The translations under genes were made by a program, and so were the position numbers. The notes beneath the pieces were generated by a model. That model was not told the origin of the DNA and did not search any database. It saw only the letters and a list, made by a program, of their open reading frames with translations. A stretch of DNA of 64,000 nucleotides from Glandiceps talaboti (Eukaryota > Hemichordata > Enteropneusta > Spengelidae), in contig NC_135558.1 of the NCBI RefSeq assembly GCF_964340395.1, positions 23,012,064 to 23,076,063 of the forward strand, given 5' to 3'. This document shows positions 58,051 to 64,000 of this stretch, in pieces; position 1 is the first letter of the stretch; every line of letters begins with the position of its first letter.

Positions 58051-58797
58051 GAGTTAACCTTCTTGCAGGTATAATTCCGATTAAATGGTGTCAAAGCGGC
58101 TAAAAATCCCGGCAAAGATTGACTTTCGATGACCGACACAGCACTCAATATTCGGTCCACACTCCTCTTTGCAAATTCTTTTTGTTGTACGAAACTTTTC
58201 AGTCGTGTGCGGACAAAGATCGACAGGCCCCCGTCAAATCATTCCGCCTTGGTCAAGAATCGCTACGTAAAAAGAAAAAAACAGTCAGGAGCCACAGTAT
58301 TTGTAACACGCCTTCATAAACGAGTACATCTTTCGTTAAGATATAAACATTGGGGAATACGTGAAGGAAACTGACATTCTGTATTTCAATTTGGTACTAT
58401 TTTCTGGTGATACAGAATATTGAAGCGGTAAATCGCAACCTTTCATTCGAGTGGGGAGGTACAATTTACATTAATTAGTACACTTTGAAACCCCGCCCAC
58501 TATGCCCAATCAAAACAACTGTAACACAAGATGATTGGATACGTGTCCAATTGCAGACAGTTTTACAAAATTTGTGGTGATTTGAAATGAACGACAGGAG
58601 AAGTCTTCGTGACTGCCAGCCAGAAGGCAGTAACACGTGGAGAGAGGGTATTTCACAGGCTGCTGCTACAGGAAAGTGCTTGCAAAGTCTGTCACGGTCA
58701 GAAGACAAAACACACGAGTTTGAAAATTGCGGGAAAACTGCAGCTGCACCGATGCAGGGTAGAGCACTTGTACGACTATTTTTCTTGCTCCACATTT

Positions 58798-58805
58798 TTC
58801 CCACG
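58798..58805 (-). promoter_or_regulatory. CSL (Su(H)/RBP-J) type motif
   Basis: The minus strand reads CGTGGGAA, an exact match to the CSL consensus, about 790 bp upstream of the Notch ATG. A single 8-mer can occur by chance. Confidence 0.25.
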
Positions 58806-59278
58806 CCGAACGACGACAACTTTAGCTCGTAGAAATCCACAATGCGTTTAAAGGTCTAAGCATGGAGATGTCTCACACCTCCCCTTATACCTCCATGGTC
58901 TTAGCAAGGCGATATCAAAGAAAAACAATCTCCTTGTACAGTTCTGACTAACAGCCTTATTACAATGGAGTTTTCAATTGTCTTCATGAACAAATCTACA
59001 ATTGTGGTTTACAATTTAATCACAGCTAAACCAGGATGCGATGGATCATTTTAGTATTAGGGAGTATCCAGATTTTACTTCCAGGGGGACCCGGAGGATT
59101 TCCCTTTTTCCTTGTGTATTTTTTTCATGGACCCCCTACGAAAGCTTGGGAAAAATTGATGCCCCCTCCCCCCACTGCAAGTTCTTGATTGATGCCCCCC
59201 CCCACTGCAAGTTCTTGATTTTTTCCATGCCCCCCCCCATAGACTTACACACATACACAAACACCCTATACATGCACG

Positions 59279-59410
59279 GTGTACATGTATGTATGTATGT
59301 GTGTGTGTACGTACGTATGTATTTATGTCTGTCGGTCAGTCTGTCTGTGTGTGTGCATACATACATACATACATACATACATACATACACACATACATAC
59401 ATACATACAT

Positions 59411-59441
<31 letters not shown>

Positions 59442-59452
59442 AACAAACAGCT
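59279..59452. repeat. Compound (GTAT)n-(GTCT)n-(ACAT)n microsatellite
   Basis: Tetranucleotide runs change composition along the tract. His/Thr- and Cys/Val-rich frames here are spurious. Confidence 0.95.
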
Positions 59453-60094
59453 TCAGTGCCATGCCTTTGAACCTATGAACCTTTGTTCAGTTGTGCTAAA
59501 AAAATAAATAAATAATCATAAATAACTTATAAAGTTTATATGTATAGACCTTTAAAGGGTAAACCATTATACTGAAAAAAAGAGAAGATAACCATTTCAT
59601 GCATGATGACAAGAACAACATATTTCCATTGGGCAATGCAGGTAAGCTTATACTTGAAATACTTCACAACTGTTCTACTTTTTAGATACGTATTGAATAC
59701 ACTTTAGTTCCAATGCCGCTTTGTGTTGCTCAGCTTTTGAAAGTATACATGTGAACATGTTTATTGTTGGAAAGAATAGTCAAAAACTGAAATAATTTAA
59801 CTATCAACATTTGTGCTTGTTTATACTTTGACTGATAGACAAGTTTTACTTCTATTTCCAGTACTAGGGGATTTCGCAAACTCAAACCGAACTGTAGATG
59901 ACTTCCAACCCTGTGCCAACATAAAAAGCTGTATGCTTCAAACAATTACATGATGAAATTGCTATAACTCGTTTTGCAGAGAAATATATTGTTAGCATAA
60001 GTGTTGTCAAAAACTACATTGAACATCTGGAAAATGTGGAGAGAGTAATAAAAAACATCAGATCCAAACATTGGGAAGAGCAACACACACCAAA

Positions 60095-60543
60095 AAAAAA
60101 CAAGAAATATAATGACTATGACTGGTTGAAGTTGTTCTTGAGTGGAACTCTTGAAAAATGATAGTGAAAGAGTTAGATAAATATCTTGATGAGCATAAAT
60201 TACCAAAAAAGAGAGAAAATTTAAAAGAAAAAAAATTAGACATAATATCCACTCACATAGTAGGAACACCAGAAATAGATCTAGGAAAATGACAGCAAAT
60301 GAAATTAAAACAAATATCATGGGTATGAGTGAAACAGATAGTAGTGACTCTGAGACTGAAAGTGACATTTCTGTAATGCATGTTCTAGGCAGTGATGGAG
60401 GCAATTGTGATACTGATAGCTCAGAAAATTCATGTACTGATGATAACACTGGTAGTGGTAGTGATGAAATAAGTCTTGCACATCCTCGCGGACAAGTTAC
60501 TTTGAGAAATGGCAGAATTGCAGATCGATTTATGTTGCATTAA
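60095..60543 (+). pseudogene. C-terminal remnant of a transposon protein, SAP-like helix and acidic tail
   Basis: A frame reading YDWLKLFLSGTLEK is followed, one shift later, by MIVKELDKYLDEHKLPKKR (from 60160), then by an acidic Ser/Asp-rich frame (60289-60543) ending GQVTLRNGRIADRFMLH. The LDKYLDEHKLP stretch resembles a SAP helix-extension-helix, found near the C-terminus of some invertebrate transposon proteins. Frameshifts and a stop separate the parts. No catalytic domain is left. Confidence 0.45.
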
Positions 60544-60687
60544 ACAATCGTTTTTTTCCATGACCCCCCTAGAAAATTGCAATTTTTTTGTTTAGCCCAC
60601 CCCACCTCCCTAATTTTTCCTGAGAAAAATTTATGGTCGCCTGAAAATCCCCCGGCCCCCCAGAAATAAAATCTAGACACTCCCTTA

Positions 60688-61092
60688 TCTATGTCACTGA
60701 ACTCGAAACTATCCTATAATGATTGCCTCCTCAGGTAACAAAAACAAGTAGGCCAAAGTGATCCCGGCCAACAATATGTCATGATTCGAAGTAAGGGATC
60801 CTTCGGTATTTACAGGGGGCGTCACATTATACAAATCTGTTCTTGGGGGAGGATCATATTTTGCATTATAATGTTTGGGAGGGTTACATTTTACAATCCG
60901 TAGTTTTGTGACCAAATTGAAGATTCAATTATTGTCAATTTGTTTTGTGTGTTTTGAGATGTAAAAGTGAAATGAGCACTCAACTTTTATTTACGAGTAC
61001 TTTACATGCCAAAGTACAATTACATATATATTGTATATTGTATGAAATATGTTTAATAAGACGATGAATTTTATTGACTGTACTATCTCAAC
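60688..61092. other. Short unique stretch between two TIR elements
   Basis: G-tract motifs (GGGGGCGTCACATTATAC) recur at 60815-60895, but no gene is seen. Confidence 0.4.
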
Positions 61093-61529
61093 CTGGAGTC
61101 AGAATTTATGGCAGGGGGGAAATGGGGGGGGGGGCATGGAAAAAATTGAGGGTTCAAAGGGGGCATTAAAATTCTGATGGTCTGAAAGGGGGCCCGAAAT
61201 ATTTTGCTTATGATTTGAACCAAATTAAACCTCAGGAGCAGTCATTTACCGAGTAAATTAAAAATTTCTTGTGGCTTCGCCCCAATACCTACTAAGAAAC
61301 CGGCCAATTTCTCCAGCCTGGAGGGGGGGTGCCATCGGGCCCCCCTCCCTTCCATCTGTAAAACCAAAAACAGGCTGACCCCCCTATCACTTCATTCTAA
61401 AACATGATGACCCCACCCACCACACACATATACCATATTCACATAACAGGTATTTTTTTATCGGGACTCAATGTCCACTGCTTCACAAATACTTTACAAG
61501 ATCCTGGGATAACACTATCACATAATTAT

Positions 61530-61620
61530 TGACAACACAGGGTATATATATTCATAATTATTGACAACACAGGGTAAATATATTCATAATTATTGACAAC
61601 ACAGGGTAAATATATTCAAA
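61530..61620. repeat. 33-bp repeat, 3 units
   Basis: Three copies of TTCATAATTATTGACAACAC plus AGGGTAWATA, inside the 61093 element. Confidence 0.9.
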
Positions 61621-62273
61621 ATGGAGTTCAATAGCATCCAGACAGTGAAAGATAGGGGGGAAAGCTTGTACACCTCTCATGGGGGGGGGGGGTCTTAGGG
61701 GTCCAAAATGCAGTGTCCAAAATAGAAAGTGCACCTACTCTTCATATTGAAGAGTAGAACGATTTGGATTAACTTCTTTTATAAACTATCTCTGAAGATT
61801 ACCATTACGAAACCTTCAAGTTCACTTTTGCCCCAAAGTGCAATATAATTGAATCATTAATTGTGAAACAGCCAAGCATTTACATGACATGTTCTTTAAC
61901 TAGTGTGGTAGCTAAGTAATACATGTACGTATATATATTGAGTAGAGGTATGTTTGAACTCTTACGTGAAGTAATATTAAAGAATTCATGAAAGAAACGG
62001 GGACAATAATAAATTATACATATACCAGTCAGTTCAGACAAGGCTATATGCTATTGTACGTAGAAAAGGATTTTCTTCTTCCATCACAATCCAAAACACA
62101 ATGACCCCCCCCCCTCCCCATCCACAATTTTCAAAACAGCATGACCCCCCCCCTGCCAATTTCAAAAACAGGGTGACCCCCATCCACCCCGGTCGAAGAA
62201 ACTGATCGGTCCCTAAAACTTATATTCAGTGATGAGTTGGGTGACAGCCATGCGAATGTATTTGTGTATGCCT

Positions 62274-62493
<220 letters not shown>

Positions 62494-62957
62494 AGACTTT
62501 TTTTTTGAACAATCAACCTCAGGAGCAGTCGTTTACCCTGTACTTTGCAAAATTGTACACTTCGTTTACCTACCATACATTTAATTACGAGGCAATCGAT
62601 ATTCAAGCAACTGTGTGTGTCTGCCAAAATATAGGTAAACTAGAGTGTAGGTACTATAGCCTTATAGTTGTATAATAATGTATTAACTCGAGTTCAATTG
62701 GGTTATTGAAGACAATTTTCAAGTAGTAGACAGTACTCTATGACTTTCGATAATATGTATGGTTTGAAACTTATACCATTAAATGGCCTCCAAGATATGT
62801 CCTTATTTTTTAAAAGGTACACACTCCCCCACTAGCTATCATCTCCCCACTAGCTATCATCTCCCCACTAGCTATCATGGCGGATGCTGTTTCTACCCTG
62901 CTGACATTGGGCCAACATATATTTGTAAAGAAATCTCTCATTTATTATGTATGGACG

Positions 62958-63153
62958 CAATCTGATTAAAATTTGATGTGGTAAAAGCAGCTAGATGCCT
63001 TTATTTACCTCTATATGTACATCATTTTGTGTCGTTTGTTTTGTCCGAGTGATCACCGCCTTCCCGTGGCAAAACAAACGACACAAAACGATGGAAATAG
63101 AGGTAAATAAAGGCATCTAGCCCCTTTCACCACATCAGATTTTAATCAGATTG
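62958..63153. repeat. 196-bp hairpin with ~80-bp arms
   Basis: The left arm runs CAATCTGATTAAAATTTGAT to GTGTCGTTTGTTTTG. The right arm is the inverse, CAAAACAAACGACAC to ATCAGATTTTAATCAGATTG. The unpaired centre is about 35 bp (GTCCGAGTGATCACC and more). It is nested in the 61093-63400 element. Confidence 0.85.
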
Positions 63154-63400
63154 GTGTGGACTCTAAAGTTGATTTCCACTGTTGTAGTGCACCATACTCT
63201 ACAACGCTGAAATGGGGCGGTGCGTGGGTGTACTGTCAGGTAGCATTAAAATATGTGTAGCCAGTAGGGGGGGGGGGGGGGGCTACGTAAATTCTTGGAT
63301 TCATTTCGGGGGTGAGAGCGCGAAGGGCGGGGGGGGGGGCTGCAAAATTTATTCTGACCAAAATAATTTCTCCTCCCCCCGTCATAAATTCTGACTCCAG

Positions 63401-64000
63401 CCTTATCACTCACACTGTCCGTGAATGTTGTTGTTAAAATATCTACATATAATTATCAGTTATAGTAACCAGTGTCAAGTTTATCACTCTTTTATTGAAG
63501 AAATACATGTATATCCTTTCAAATCTGTACTGCACATCTCAGTTGCAAAATTAAACTCTGCATAAACAATAAACAAATTAAATAGAACAATAAATATATA
63601 TTATTTCTGCAATATAATATGAATCTCATAATGTCATAAATAATATTCAGTGATTGCTTTCTCGTGTTAACGATATACAGTTCCAAAACAGTTCCAAAAA
63701 TATCAACATGAACAACACAGGGTCATGTACCAGATCAGCTAGAGTGTACAGATTATGTGCATTGATGAATGGACGGTATCTGATTATGTGTGAGAAGAGA
63801 GAATACCGGGGAGAATACTCTCATACTTTGAAATAAGAACTATGTCCGATTCTAACATTTGGAGAAGTACAAGCCCCAGTCTTGTGGACGCATGTACATA
63901 GTAACATACATGTATAGTTTATGCTATAGTCTTAAAGATGGAGATAAATATGGCAACGTAACTCAACACCTTGACAACATGGAACGCACGTTTTAGATAC
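63401..64000. other. Flanking DNA, nothing recognised
   Basis: AT-rich with short random frames only. Confidence 0.5.

Larger units (their letters stand above)
58013..59059 (-). promoter_or_regulatory. 5' flank of Notch, relatively CpG-rich
   Basis: About 1 kb upstream of the Notch start codon has more CpG than the surrounding AT-rich DNA, particularly 58080-58330 and 58580-58860. No TATA box or transcription start could be fixed. Open frames here on both strands show no recognisable protein. By position the stretch should contain the 5'UTR and proximal promoter. Confidence 0.45.
59060..60684. mobile_element. 1.6-kb TIR DNA transposon with TTA target duplication
   Basis: The left end GGGAGTATCCAGATTTTACT is mirrored on the right (read inverted: GGGAGTGTCTAGATTTTATT) and TTA flanks both sides (59057-59059, 60685-60687). 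G/C tracts lie inside both ends. A 3-bp TTA duplication is known for PIF/Harbinger, but I cannot assign the superfamily. It carries a decayed ORF (60095-60543) and a microsatellite (59279-59452). Confidence 0.8.

Noticed and set aside
58475-58840. 121-codon minus-strand ORF upstream of Notch as an extra N-terminal exon
   Set aside because: No motif is recognised, and exon 1 already supplies an ATG and signal peptide with the right phase.

Overview
This is a window of an animal (metazoan) nuclear genome. It is AT-rich, with long introns, GT-AG splice sites and abundant minisatellites, microsatellites and small DNA transposons. It carries one recognisable gene on the minus strand: the 5' portion of a Notch receptor gene. 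I assembled 16 coding exons by hand. They run from a signal-peptide exon at 57946-58012 down to an exon cut by the window edge at 1-227. All junction phases agree and the joined frame is open for 3891 nt (1297 residues). The protein is a signal peptide followed by EGF repeats 1 to 33 (33 partial), in the same order as vertebrate NOTCH1. The LNR, transmembrane, RAM and ankyrin parts should lie to the left of position 1.

The organism cannot be named from this window. An invertebrate deuterostome (lancelet, hemichordate, echinoderm) or a spiralian would fit. Lancelet introns are known for minisatellites, but this is only a hint.

Layout: 1-22021 holds 14 clustered exons (EGF1 second half to EGF33). 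Their introns are filled with a 44-bp array, a 43-bp array with a 780-bp higher-order duplication, a TTAA-flanked piggyBac-like relic, a ~153-bp tandem array, a GC-rich element, a 66-bp array and two abutting TIR elements. 22022-56716 is one 34.7-kb intron that splits EGF1. It contains only repeats that I can identify: microsatellites, six minisatellites, several TIR or hairpin elements, a dead LINE 3' end and a 1.7-kb TIR element nested in an older repeat. 56717-58012 holds exons 2 and 1. Beyond 58013 is the 5' flank, with a relatively CpG-rich stretch and one CSL-type motif. After it come two related G-tract TIR transposons (59060-60684 and 61093-63400); the first carries a decayed C-terminal transposon ORF.

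Functionally the window encodes the ligand-binding and glycosylated part of one receptor. EGF8 and EGF11-12 (ligand contact), EGF24-29 (Abruptex-type region) and many O-fucose and O-glucose motifs are readable. Nearly all other open frames are shadows of EGF exons or of tandem repeats.
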